Below are positions 28,013-35,987 of a stretch of 64,000 nucleotides of DNA, piece by piece. The translations under genes were made by a program, and so were the position numbers. How positions within the stretch are numbered: position 1 is the first letter of the stretch; every line of letters starts with the position of its first letter. The notes beneath the pieces were generated by a model. The model worked only from the letters and a program-made list of their open reading frames with translations, had not been told where the DNA came from and did no database searches. Source of the stretch: Nioella sp. MMSF_3534 (lineage in GTDB: Bacteria > Pseudomonadota > Alphaproteobacteria > Rhodobacterales > Rhodobacteraceae); assembly GCF_030732985.1 (NCBI RefSeq), contig NZ_JASHJX010000017.1, positions 1 to 64,000 of the forward strand, read 5' to 3'.

Positions 28013-28801
28013 TCAGCGCAGTTTCGGTGGCTTCCCCGGATCCATCCCCGGCGCGGTGCCCGGCACTTGTTCCGGTCTTTCCGGCTCTGGCAAATCAAAG
28101 CGAAGCCCTGTTTTCGCCAGCGATGCGCAGACCGGATCTGACGCCCGAAAGAAGCCCACATCCATCACCCCGGCCTCGATTCCCGAGAACGTCAACGCCT
28201 CTCCCGCCGCCCGCGCCAATGCCGGCTCCGCCCCCGGAACCGGATCGACAAAAGCCAGCAGATGCGATTTCCGACCGCCCGAGTAGGTCACGCCACACAG
28301 GTACGCCAACCGCGCAAGTCCCTGAGCCGTAACAAGTTTTGCATCCAACGCCGTGATTAGTGCCTCCGGCAATCCGACAGGCGCGCTGATTTCCTCGGGC
28401 GTTTCCTCGATCTCGTCCGGGGCTTCGGCCAGGGTCGCGGCAAGCCAGTCCACCGCCTCGGATGGTACGAGGATCGAAGCCTCGGCACCGGGGTTCACCG
28501 CCAATCCAATGCCCTGCCCCGCCACCATCGCCGCCAAGCCCCGGCCCGACAGAACCGCATAGGGTGCGCTGCCCTCGGCAAACTCGGCAAGACGTTCTTC
28601 ACGATCGAAAACAAGCACATAGCTGGCATCCTCAACAGGAAAGACCTGCGGAGTGATCTCATCGCCACCCGCGTCCTCCGCAAGCGCGAGGAACAGTTCG
28701 CTATCTGCCAACCGCTCGTAGAAGCGCAGCCGTGCTGCATCATCCTCGGGCGCGGCATTCATCGCGGCAAGCGCGCCGTCAATCGGGGTTGTCTCGGTCA
28801 T
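28013..28801 (-). CDS. SseB family protein
   Basis: 262 residues, cytoplasmic. The N-terminal SseB-type domain (RFYERLADSELFLALAED...YVLVFDREERLAEFAEGSAPYAVLSGRGLAAMVAGQGIGLAVNPG) is followed by a C-terminal domain ending in a Pro-rich tail. SseB homologues have been tied to serine sensitivity and to type III secretion, but the general role is unclear. The ATG at 28801 overlaps the stop of the upstream glycosylase gene (ATGA); the open frame beyond it lies inside that gene. Confidence 0.84.
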   Translation of the reverse strand: MTETTPIDGALAAMNAAPEDDAARLRFYERLADSELFLALAEDAGGDEITPQVFPVEDASYVLVFDREERLAEFAEGSAPYAVLSGRGLAAMVAGQGIGLAVNPGAEASILVPSEAVDWLAATLAEAPDEIEETPEEISAPVGLPEALITALDAKLVTAQGLARLAYLCGVTYSGGRKSHLLAFVDPVPGAEPALARAAGEALTFSGIEAGVMDVGFFRASDPVCASLAKTGLRFDLPEPERPEQVPGTAPGMDPGKPPKLR

Positions 28802-29391
28802 GGCTTCAGCACCTCCAGGACGCGGGCGCGCAGGGCGGGCAGAAGTTCTGCCTCGAACCACGGGTTCCGCTTCATCCACGCGGTATTGCGCCAGGACGGG
28901 TGGGGCAAGGGGATCACGCGGGGCGCATGGTCGCGCCAGGCTGCGACGCGGGCGGTGACAGTGGCCTTGCCCGGCAGGTGCCAGCCGTGTGCATACGCCC
29001 CGATCAATAGCGTCAGTTTTATCTGCGGCAGCAGATCCAGCACCCGAGCGCGCCATGTCCTTGCGCAGATCGGCGGCGGTGGAAGATCAGAACCCCTCGC
29101 GTCATATCCCGGAAAGCAGAAGGCCATGGGGACAATCGCGACCCGGTCCCGGTCATAGAAGACGTCCTCATTCACCCCCATCCACTGGCGCAGCCGATCC
29201 CCTGACGGATCGGTGAAGGGCTTGCCTGACCGATGCACCCGCATCCCCGGTGCCTGCCCGGCAATCAAAAGCCGCGCGCTAGGCCCTGCCCAAAGCACCG
29301 GGCGGGGCGAATGGGCCGTCTGAGTTGCCGCAAAGCGGTCGGAGCAAAGGCGGCAGCGGGTGATCTCTTGTGTCAGTTGATCAAAGCTCAT
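28798..29391 (-). CDS. Uracil-DNA glycosylase family protein
   Basis: 197 residues. The stretches LLIAGQAPGMRVHRSGKPFTDPSGDRLRQWMGV, VAIVPMAFCFPGYDARG and IPLPHPSWRN are those of the small UDG superfamily proteins (family 4/5-like), which remove uracil from DNA. GQAPG is the water-activating motif and HPS the leucine-loop site. Only two Cys (CRLC) occur at the N-terminus, so a full FeS cluster is unlikely. The start MSFDQLTQEITRCRLC at 29391 is chosen by family length; no ribosome site is seen. First gene of a pair with sseB, divergent from the ArsR gene. Confidence 0.82.
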   Translation of the reverse strand: MSFDQLTQEITRCRLCSDRFAATQTAHSPRPVLWAGPSARLLIAGQAPGMRVHRSGKPFTDPSGDRLRQWMGVNEDVFYDRDRVAIVPMAFCFPGYDARGSDLPPPPICARTWRARVLDLLPQIKLTLLIGAYAHGWHLPGKATVTARVAAWRDHAPRVIPLPHPSWRNTAWMKRNPWFEAELLPALRARVLEVLKP

Positions 29392-29535
29392 ACCGGCAGG
29401 AAAGCGCGATGCGCCCGGAAAGGAAAGGGCCAACCGGCCTGCTGTACCGACCCGACGGCGCCCATGGCTGGAATCGTGCAGGAGCACCGACACCGAAAAA
29501 TCACGCGCGCTTGGGGGTGGACAAGATTTCGTTAT

Positions 29536-29551
29536 TTCTATAATTATAGAA
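29536..29551 (+). promoter_or_regulatory. ArsR-family operator overlapping the -10 box
   Basis: Perfect 16-base palindrome TTCTATAATTATAGAA ending 2 bases before the ATG of the ArsR gene. It contains a consensus -10 TATAAT (29539-29544), so bound repressor would block the promoter. Transcription would start at about 29551, giving a nearly leaderless mRNA. Confidence 0.78.
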
Positions 29552-29553
29552 TC

Positions 29554-29892
29554 ATGAAACAGAGCACTCCCCCCCCCGCCCTCATATTCGCGGCCTCTGC
29601 CTTTGCGGCGCTTGGGTCCGAGCAACGGCTATCCATCTTGCGGCGGCTTGTTCGTGCGGGGCCGGAGGGGCTGCCGATCGGGGAACTGGGTGAGGCCGTG
29701 GGGATCACCGGATCGGTATTGACCCACCATCTCAAACAAATGGTGTCCGCCGGTCTTCTACAGCAGCGGCGCGACGGACGCCGGATCATCTGCGCGGTGG
29801 ATTATGACGAGATCCGCCGCCTCTCGGACTACCTGTTGCAAGAATGCTGCGCCGATCAGGGCGGCCATATTGAAGGAGCCCATCATGGCTGA
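29554..29892 (+). CDS. ArsR/SmtB family transcriptional repressor
   Basis: 112 residues, a single winged helix-turn-helix: ALGSEQRLSILRRLVRAGPEGLPIGELGEAVGITGSVLTHHLKQMVSAGLLQQRRDGRRIICAVD. There is no CVC metal motif in the recognition-helix region. The C-terminal LLQECCADQGGHIEGAHHG offers a Cys pair and several His that could sense metal or thiol/sulfide chemistry. The palindrome directly upstream suggests self-repression. It overlaps the permease gene by 8 bases, so the two are co-transcribed. Confidence 0.88.
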   Translation: MKQSTPPPALIFAASAFAALGSEQRLSILRRLVRAGPEGLPIGELGEAVGITGSVLTHHLKQMVSAGLLQQRRDGRRIICAVDYDEIRRLSDYLLQECCADQGGHIEGAHHG

Positions 29893-30916
29893 TCTCACGC
29901 AATCCCCTGCCCCGCTGCGCGGCCTATGGACCCGATTCGACAAGGTGCTGCTGACCTGCGTCGCTATCGCCCTGGCCATTTTCATGCTGGATCGGGCGGC
30001 CTTCGTCCCCTCGATAGCCGAAGCTTTCACCAGCCTTGCCCATACCGGCCCGTTCATCCTGTTTGCCGTTGCCGCCATTGGCGTGATGCGGGCAACCGGG
30101 TCAGAACGGCTGCTGGAAGGCGCGTTCGAGGGGCGCGAGGTCCGGATGATCGTTCTGGGGGCACTCGCAGGCGGGTTGTCGCCCTTCTGTTCCTGCGAGG
30201 TCATCCCGTTTGTCGCCGCCCTGCTGGCCGCCGGTGCGCCCCTGTCTGCGGTCATGGCCTTCTGGCTGGCCTCCCCCCTGATGGACCCGGCCATGTTCGC
30301 GATCACCGCAGGTGCGATCAGCTTTGACTTCGCCCTGGCCAAGACCGTGGCGGCCATTGCCATCGGCCTGTTCGGTGGCTTCAGCCTGATGCTGCTGTCT
30401 GGCACTGCCCTGCTTGCGGACCCGCTGAAGGCACAGACGCCGACGGGCTGCGGATCCTGCTGCGGCACGAAGAAACTGAGCCTCAACTGGCGCTTCTGGC
30501 AGGAGGCAGACCGCAGGGCCCTGTTTGCCCGCGCTGCATGGGACAACCTGCTGTTCCTCGGCAAGTGGTTGCTGCTGGCCTACCTGTTGCAGGCGCTGCT
30601 GATCCGCTACGTGCCCGCCGAGTGGATCGGCACCGCACTTGGCGGCGATGGCATCGGCCCGATCCTGCTTGGCGCAATCCTTGGCGCACCGGCCTATCTG
30701 AACGGTTATGCCGCGGTTCCGCTGATCGCGGGCCTGCTGGAACAGGGGATGAGCCCCGGCGCGGCCATGGCCTTCGTGATCGCGGGTGGTGTCAGCTGCA
30801 TCCCTGCGGCGGTGGCGGTCTGGGCACTGGTCAAACCCAAGATCTTCGCGGCCTACCTGGGTTTTGCCGTGGTCGGCGCCATTCTTGCCGGTCTGAGCTG
30901 GGGCTTCATCGCTTGA
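29885..30916 (+). CDS. SO_0444/ArsP-type permease, probable metal(loid) exporter
   Basis: 343 residues, about eight to ten membrane helices in two repeats (PF03773-like). The first repeat has SPFCSCEVIPF (C102, C104) and the second has the equivalent APAYLNGYAAVPL. A cytoplasmic loop carries CGSCC (C189, C192, C193). Relatives export Cu/Zn or methylarsenicals. Linkage to an ArsR repressor fits an inducible efflux unit, but the ion is unknown. A hairpin CCCCCAT/ATGGGGG (31007-31029) lies downstream. Confidence 0.85.
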   Translation: MADLTQSPAPLRGLWTRFDKVLLTCVAIALAIFMLDRAAFVPSIAEAFTSLAHTGPFILFAVAAIGVMRATGSERLLEGAFEGREVRMIVLGALAGGLSPFCSCEVIPFVAALLAAGAPLSAVMAFWLASPLMDPAMFAITAGAISFDFALAKTVAAIAIGLFGGFSLMLLSGTALLADPLKAQTPTGCGSCCGTKKLSLNWRFWQEADRRALFARAAWDNLLFLGKWLLLAYLLQALLIRYVPAEWIGTALGGDGIGPILLGAILGAPAYLNGYAAVPLIAGLLEQGMSPGAAMAFVIAGGVSCIPAAVAVWALVKPKIFAAYLGFAVVGAILAGLSWGFIA

Positions 30917-30931
30917 AGCCTGCGAAACGGT

Positions 30932-31029
30932 CCCTTCCGCAATCCGTTGCAACCCTTTGCGCAGCGTTTGGAAGGGGCCATCCAGCCCGCAAAGATTAAG
31001 AACACGCCCCCATTGCCCTGCCATGGGGG
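30932..31029 (+). terminator. Possible stem-loops after the permease gene
   Basis: Two inverted repeats lie in the 277-base gap before kpsT: CCCTTCC (30932-30938) / GGAAGGG (30970-30976), and CCCCCAT (31007-31013) / ATGGGGG (31023-31029). Neither has a proper T-tract, so termination is tentative. The rest of the gap turns AT-rich (31080-31160) and probably holds the kpsT promoter. Confidence 0.4.
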
Positions 31030-31193
31030 TGATTTGTTAGGAGAAATGACGCAATCCTGTCATATTTCACCCGAAGAGCTTTGAAATCGTTGCCCTAACG
31101 GACATAATAGCGCCCAAATGGATAGATAGATTATCCGATAGAAGCCCTGAACTCTTGAATCGGGGCCGTAGATGGCAGCAATACAGGGCGAAC

Positions 31194-31853
31194 ATGCTCG
31201 AGTTTTCGAATGTCTCAAAGTCCTTCTGGACGGGCACACAGCGCAAGGTCATCCTCGACCGGGCTTCTTTCCGTGTCGAGATGGGGCAATCGCTTGGCAT
31301 TCTGGCCCCGAACGGCACCGGTAAGACGACGCTGATCAACATGATGGCGGGGCTGGAAAAGCCCGATGAGGGCGAAATCACCCGCGGCTGCCGCATCTCC
31401 TTCCCGCTTGGCTTCATGGGTGGGGTCATTCCCAACCTGTCCGCCACGGAAAACAGCCGCTACATCGCACAGCTCTACGGGCTGGATCCCGATTATGTAG
31501 AGGCGTTCTGCCGGTGGGTCTGCGACCTGGAGGAATATTTCGACCGTCCGCTCGGCACCTATTCCGCAGGCATGAAGGCCCGGTTCCAGTTTTCGCTGCT
31601 TCTGGCGCTGGAATTCGATATATACCTGATCGACGAAGGCATGCCGCGCACGACGGATGCCAATTTCAACCGCAAGGCGGGCACGATCCTTGCGGAACGC
31701 CTGAAATCGGCAACCGTCATCATCGTGTCCCACCAGGCGGAAACGCTGGAAAAATTCGCAAGACGCGCCGCCGTGTTGAAGGACGGCCAGTTTTACCAGT
31801 TCGACTCGCTCGAAGAGGCTAAGAGACTTTATGACTATGAAACCCAGGGGTAA
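31194..31853 (+). CDS. kpsT: Capsular polysaccharide ABC transporter ATP-binding protein
   Basis: 219 residues. Walker A is APNGTGKTTLINMMAG, the signature is TYSAGMKARFQFSLLLALEFDIYLIDEG (with Walker B), and the switch is SHQAETL. The YSAGMKAR signature in place of LSGGQ is typical of KpsT/Wzt-type exporters that carry lipid-linked capsule or O-antigen across the inner membrane. The KpsM permease is not in this window. The ATG at 31194 gives the family start MLEFSNVSKSF. It overlaps the kpsE-like gene by 23 bases. Confidence 0.9.
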   Translation: MLEFSNVSKSFWTGTQRKVILDRASFRVEMGQSLGILAPNGTGKTTLINMMAGLEKPDEGEITRGCRISFPLGFMGGVIPNLSATENSRYIAQLYGLDPDYVEAFCRWVCDLEEYFDRPLGTYSAGMKARFQFSLLLALEFDIYLIDEGMPRTTDANFNRKAGTILAERLKSATVIIVSHQAETLEKFARRAAVLKDGQFYQFDSLEEAKRLYDYETQG

Positions 31854-33495
31854 GAAATTCCGCATCCGGCGCACCGGTCCGACGGCCCCCGCGGGGGAAA
31901 CGCGCCGCGTGGCCGACGACTCGCTCGACGCACCGACGGATGACGGCTTCGGCAACATGCGGTTCCCGACGGCAGGTGCACCGGCCGGGCAGTCCGCATC
32001 CCCGCAACAGCCCGCTCAGCGACAGACGCAAGGCATGTCCATCGAGGAAGAGCTTGCCGCGATCCGATCCGAGGGGCTGACCGGGCGCCAGCTGCGGATG
32101 GCCCGGCGCACCGCGCAGAAACACGGGCTGCAACCGGCGTCGGATTTCGACGCGGTGCGGCTGTTGCGCCGGCAGGGGATCGACCCGTTCGAACGGTCCA
32201 ACATGCTGGAACTTGTGGTCAATGACGGCCAGCAGCGCGCCGAGGCGCAACCGCGCCTGCCCGCAACCGTCCGCCAGCCGAACGTTCCGGCCGCCGCACC
32301 GCAGACCGCCCCGGCCATGGCCCCGCCGACGCTGGACGACGCCGCCCGCGCGCAGGAAATCCTGCGCATGCAGCGCGATATCGCCGCCCGTCGCCGCAAG
32401 CGGCTGCTCTTGCTGTTCGCGCGTCTGATGGCCTTCGTGATGCTGCCGACGATGCTGGTGGGCTATTACTACTACAACGTCGCGACGCCGATGTACGCGA
32501 CCACGACCCTGTTCCAGATCCAGAAAGCGGAAAGTGCCAGCCCGGCGGGCGGCCTTGGGGGGCTGCTCGGTGGCACCACCTTTGCCACGGTCCAGGATTC
32601 CATTGCGGTGCAAAGCTTCCTCGAAAGCCGCGAGGCGATGCTGCTGCTGGACGAGGAACTGGGCCTGCGAGAGCACTTCTCGGCCCCTGATATCGACCCG
32701 CTGAACCGACTGGCTCCCGATGCCTCGACCGAAGACCTCTACGCGCTCTATTCGCGCAATCTGACCATCGGATACGACCCGACCGAAGGCATGGTCCGGA
32801 TGGAGGTTCTGGCCGCTGACCCGCAACTTTCGGCGGCCTTCTCTCAGGCGCTTCTGCGCTATGCCGAGGAACGCGTCGACCAGATGTCGCACCGCCTGCG
32901 CGATGACCAGATGGCCGGAGCGCGCGAAAGCTATGACGCCGCCGAGGACGCGCTCGCCTCTGCGCAGCTGCGCGTGGTCAACCTGCAGGAACAGACAGGT
33001 ATCCTGAGCTCGGAGGCGGAAGTGGGGGCCCTGTTCAACCAGATCTCCACCTTCGAGATCCAGTTGCAGAACGAACGTTTGCGCCTGGATGAACTGCTGT
33101 CGGTCGACCGCCCGAACCAGACCCGCGTGGAAGTGGCCGAACGCAATATTGCCCGGCTGGAGGCCCTGATCGAGGAGCTGCGGTCCTCGATGACCGAGGA
33201 TGCCAGCAGCCAGGTTTCGCTGGCGCGCATCAGCTCGGAACTTGCCGTGGCACAGGCCGATCTGCAAACCCGCCAACTGATGCTGAGCCAGGCGTTGCAG
33301 GCGCTTGAAGGCGCGCGGCTGGAAGCCGAGCGACAGTCGCTCTACCTGACCATCAGCGTGAACCCGGTGGCCCCCGACGAGGCTGCCTTCCCGCGCAAGC
33401 TGGAAAACACGCTGCTTGCCTTCCTGATCTTTTCTGGCATTTACCTGATGCTGTCGATGACGGCCTCCATCCTAAGAGAACAGGTATCCGCCTAA
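31831..33495 (+). CDS. kpsE: KpsE-type capsule export inner-membrane protein with long N-terminal extension
   Basis: 554 residues. A cytoplasmic N-terminal region of about 190 residues rich in Pro, Ala and Gln precedes one membrane helix (191-213). A periplasmic coiled-coil region with NLQEQTGILSSEAEVGALFNQISTFEIQLQ follows, and a second membrane helix ends the protein. The part from about 185 on is a normal KpsE/BexC/polysaccharide co-polymerase-like protein. The extension includes a helical segment (SIEEELAAIRSEGLTGRQLRMARRTAQKHG) of unknown function. Start at ATG 31831, inside the end of kpsT. It acts with KpsT/M in capsule export. Confidence 0.85.
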   Translation: MTMKPRGKKFRIRRTGPTAPAGETRRVADDSLDAPTDDGFGNMRFPTAGAPAGQSASPQQPAQRQTQGMSIEEELAAIRSEGLTGRQLRMARRTAQKHGLQPASDFDAVRLLRRQGIDPFERSNMLELVVNDGQQRAEAQPRLPATVRQPNVPAAAPQTAPAMAPPTLDDAARAQEILRMQRDIAARRRKRLLLLFARLMAFVMLPTMLVGYYYYNVATPMYATTTLFQIQKAESASPAGGLGGLLGGTTFATVQDSIAVQSFLESREAMLLLDEELGLREHFSAPDIDPLNRLAPDASTEDLYALYSRNLTIGYDPTEGMVRMEVLAADPQLSAAFSQALLRYAEERVDQMSHRLRDDQMAGARESYDAAEDALASAQLRVVNLQEQTGILSSEAEVGALFNQISTFEIQLQNERLRLDELLSVDRPNQTRVEVAERNIARLEALIEELRSSMTEDASSQVSLARISSELAVAQADLQTRQLMLSQALQALEGARLEAERQSLYLTISVNPVAPDEAAFPRKLENTLLAFLIFSGIYLMLSMTASILREQVSA

Positions 33496-33498
33496 CCC

Positions 33499-34332
33499 AT
33501 GAAACATGTTTCGATCGGAAAGATCACCACCGGCAATGACCTTCCCCTGACGGTCATTGCCGGTCCATGCCAACTGGAAACACTGGACCACGCCCGGATG
33601 ATTGCCGAGCAGATGGTCGCGGCCAGCGAAAAAGCCGGTGCGCAATACGTGTTCAAGGCAAGCTATGACAAGGCCAACCGCACCAGCCTCGGCGGCAAGC
33701 GCGGCGTTGGCATGGACGAGGGTCTGACCATCCTGTCGAAGATCGGCACCGAATTCGGCTGCCCGGTGCTGACCGATATCCATTCCGAGGCGCAATGCGC
33801 GCCAGTGGCCCAGGCCGTCGATATCCTGCAAATCCCTGCCTTCCTGTGCCGCCAGACCGACCTGCTGTTGGCCGCAGGCGAAACCGGGGCCGCGATCAAC
33901 GTCAAGAAAGGTCAGTTCCTGGCCCCATGGGACATGGCCAATGTGGTCAGCAAGCTGGAAAGCACCGGCAATACCCGCCTGCTGCTGACCGAGCGCGGCA
34001 CCAGTTTCGGCTACAACACATTGGTCGCCGATATGCGCGGCCTGCCGATCATGGCGCAGTCCGGCTATCCGGTGGTGATGGACGCGACCCATTCGGTGCA
34101 GCAGCCCGGCGGTCAGGGCGGATCCTCCGGCGGTCAGCGTGAATTCGCCCCGGTGATGGCGCGCGCGGCCGTGTCGCTTGGCATTGCGGCGGTTTTCATC
34201 GAAACCCACGAAGACCCGGACAATGCCCCCTCTGACGGGCCGAACATGATCCCTCTGACCCAGATGCAGACCCTTGTGAACAGTCTGATGCAGTTCGATC
34301 GGCTGGCAAAAGCCGATCCGATTCGACTCTAA
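33499..34332 (+). CDS. kdsA: 3-deoxy-8-phosphooctulonate synthase
   Basis: 277 residues, standard length. It condenses phosphoenolpyruvate with arabinose 5-phosphate to Kdo 8-phosphate for LPS and Kdo-containing capsules. Signatures are VIAGPCQLE, FKASYDKANRTS, VLTDIHSEAQC, IPAFLCRQTDLL, LTERGTSFGYNTLVADMR, MDATHSVQQPGG and FIETHEDPDNAPSDGPNM. It starts 3 bases after the kpsE-like stop, so it is in the capsule operon. A Kdo linker or backbone in the capsule would explain this placement. Confidence 0.96.
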   Translation: MKHVSIGKITTGNDLPLTVIAGPCQLETLDHARMIAEQMVAASEKAGAQYVFKASYDKANRTSLGGKRGVGMDEGLTILSKIGTEFGCPVLTDIHSEAQCAPVAQAVDILQIPAFLCRQTDLLLAAGETGAAINVKKGQFLAPWDMANVVSKLESTGNTRLLLTERGTSFGYNTLVADMRGLPIMAQSGYPVVMDATHSVQQPGGQGGSSGGQREFAPVMARAAVSLGIAAVFIETHEDPDNAPSDGPNMIPLTQMQTLVNSLMQFDRLAKADPIRL

Positions 34333-34350
34333 GATCTTACGGAGCCTTTC

Positions 34351-35847
34351 ATGACCAAACCCCATTCCGACGTCACCCAGAATACCTGGGCCTTTTTGCG
34401 TGACCCGATGATCGCGCCAACGGGCTTCCGCGAATACGATGCCCGCTGGAAGTTCCCCGATGAGATCAACCTGCCGGGCATCACTGCGCTTGGTCTCGGC
34501 CTTGGCACCCAGATGCATGAGGCCGGTATCGAGCCGGTCATCGCAGTGGGCAACGATTACCGCGACTATTCCCTGTCGGTGAAGAATGCTCTGATCCTGG
34601 GGCTGATGCAGGCAGGCATCCAGGTAAAGGATATCGGTCCTGCCCTGTCCCCCATGGCCTATTTCGCGCAGTTCCATCTGGATGCGCCCGCCGTGGCCAT
34701 GGTCACGGCCAGCCACAACCCCAATGGCTGGACCGGGGTGAAGATGGGCTTTCAGCGCCCGTTGACACATGGCCCGGTGGAAATGGCACGTCTGCGTGAC
34801 ATCGTACTTGGCGGCGAAGGCATGGCGCGGCCCGGTGGGGGCTATGAATTCGTTGAAGGCGTGCGCGAGGCCTATCTCGATGACCTCGTGGGTGACTTCA
34901 AAATGACCCGCAAACTGCGTGTGGTCTGCGCGACCGGGAACGGTACCGCCTCGGCCTTTGCACCGGAGCTGTTCGAGCGGTTGGGGGTCGAGGTCGTCCC
35001 CTCCCACAACGCGCTCGACTACACCTTCCCCAACTACAACCCCAACCCCGAGGCGATGGAGATGCTGCACGACATGTCCGCCACGGTGACGGAAAACGGC
35101 GCGGACCTTGCGCTCGGTTTTGACGGGGATGGCGACCGCTGCGGTGTGGTGGACAATGAGGGCGAAGAGATTTTCGCCGACAAGGTGGGCGTGATCATGG
35201 CCCGCGATCTGGCCAAGATTTACCCCGGATCGACCTTCGTGGCCGATGTAAAGTCGACCGGGCTTTACGCCTCGGACCCGGAGCTGAAGGCCCATGGTGC
35301 CAAGGCGGACTACTGGAAAACCGGTCACAGCCATATGAAGCGCCGGGTGCATGAACTGGGTGCACTGGCGGGGTTCGAGAAATCTGGGCACTACTTCCTG
35401 GCCGAACCCATTGGCCGAGGCTACGACTGCGGTATGCGCGTGGCGGTGGAGATCTGCAAGCTGCTCGACCGCAATCCGGACATGTCCATGGCCGACCTGC
35501 GCCGCGCGCTGCCGGTCACCTATTCCTCGCCCACCATGTCGCCCTGGTGCGCGGATACCGAGAAATACGATGTGCTGGAGCGGTTGGTGGAGAAGCTGGT
35601 CGCGCGCCATGCAGAGGGCGGAACGCTCGGCGGGCAGAAGATCGTGGATGTGGTCACGGTGAACGGCGCCCGCGTGATGTTGGAAAACGGAGGCTGGGGC
35701 CTTGTGCGGGCCTCCTCCAATACGCCCAATCTCGTGGTGGTCTGCGAAAGCCCGGCAAGCGAAGAGGAATTACGCGCCATATTCCACGATCTCGATGCGG
35801 TGATCCGCACGGAACCCGGCGTCGGAGACTACGACCAGACGATCTGA
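34351..35847 (+). CDS. Phosphomannomutase/phosphoglucomutase
   Basis: 498 residues, alpha-D-phosphohexomutase superfamily. The phosphoserine loop is MVTASHNPNGWTGVKMG, the metal loop LGFDGDGDRCG, the sugar-binding loop around EKSGHYFLAEP, and the phosphate-binding RASSNTPNLVV near the end. It interconverts hexose 6- and 1-phosphates, feeding GDP-mannose or UDP-glucose synthesis. It follows kdsA by 18 bases and is the last gene before a strong double palindrome, so it closes the capsule-precursor operon. Confidence 0.92.
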   Translation: MTKPHSDVTQNTWAFLRDPMIAPTGFREYDARWKFPDEINLPGITALGLGLGTQMHEAGIEPVIAVGNDYRDYSLSVKNALILGLMQAGIQVKDIGPALSPMAYFAQFHLDAPAVAMVTASHNPNGWTGVKMGFQRPLTHGPVEMARLRDIVLGGEGMARPGGGYEFVEGVREAYLDDLVGDFKMTRKLRVVCATGNGTASAFAPELFERLGVEVVPSHNALDYTFPNYNPNPEAMEMLHDMSATVTENGADLALGFDGDGDRCGVVDNEGEEIFADKVGVIMARDLAKIYPGSTFVADVKSTGLYASDPELKAHGAKADYWKTGHSHMKRRVHELGALAGFEKSGHYFLAEPIGRGYDCGMRVAVEICKLLDRNPDMSMADLRRALPVTYSSPTMSPWCADTEKYDVLERLVEKLVARHAEGGTLGGQKIVDVVTVNGARVMLENGGWGLVRASSNTPNLVVVCESPASEEELRAIFHDLDAVIRTEPGVGDYDQTI

Positions 35848-35860
35848 CACGGGCGCGGGG

Positions 35861-35903
35861 AAGGATCTTGCAAGATCCTTTTAAAAATCCTTGCAAGGAT
35901 TTT
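35861..35903. terminator. Two adjacent perfect palindromes, probable bidirectional terminator
   Basis: AAGGATCTTGCAAGATCCTT (35861-35880) is a perfect 20-base palindrome followed by TT. Immediately after comes AAAATCCTTGCAAGGATTTT (35884-35903), another perfect 20-base palindrome with terminal T-run on either strand. The first begins 13 bases past the phosphohexomutase stop. A cousin with the same flank occurs at 62116. Confidence 0.82.
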
Positions 35904-35987
35904 GGCCCGCCCCGCCGCAATGTCACGCTTTCTTGGGCTGCCGAAGCACATTACGCTTTCGGCAGCCCTTTCCATTCGAGATATGCC

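Noticed and set aside
31155-31193. Thirteen extra N-terminal residues on KpsT
   Set aside because: They do not belong to the ABC fold; the ATG at 31194 gives the normal start of the family.
33472-35610. A 712-codon frame antisense to kdsA and the phosphohexomutase gene
   Set aside because: It covers two unmistakable conserved genes on the other strand; its composition is that of a shadow frame.
35547-35987. Upstream extension of the BON-MscS frame
   Set aside because: It overlaps the phosphohexomutase gene and the double palindrome; the ATG at 35988 begins a signal peptide.
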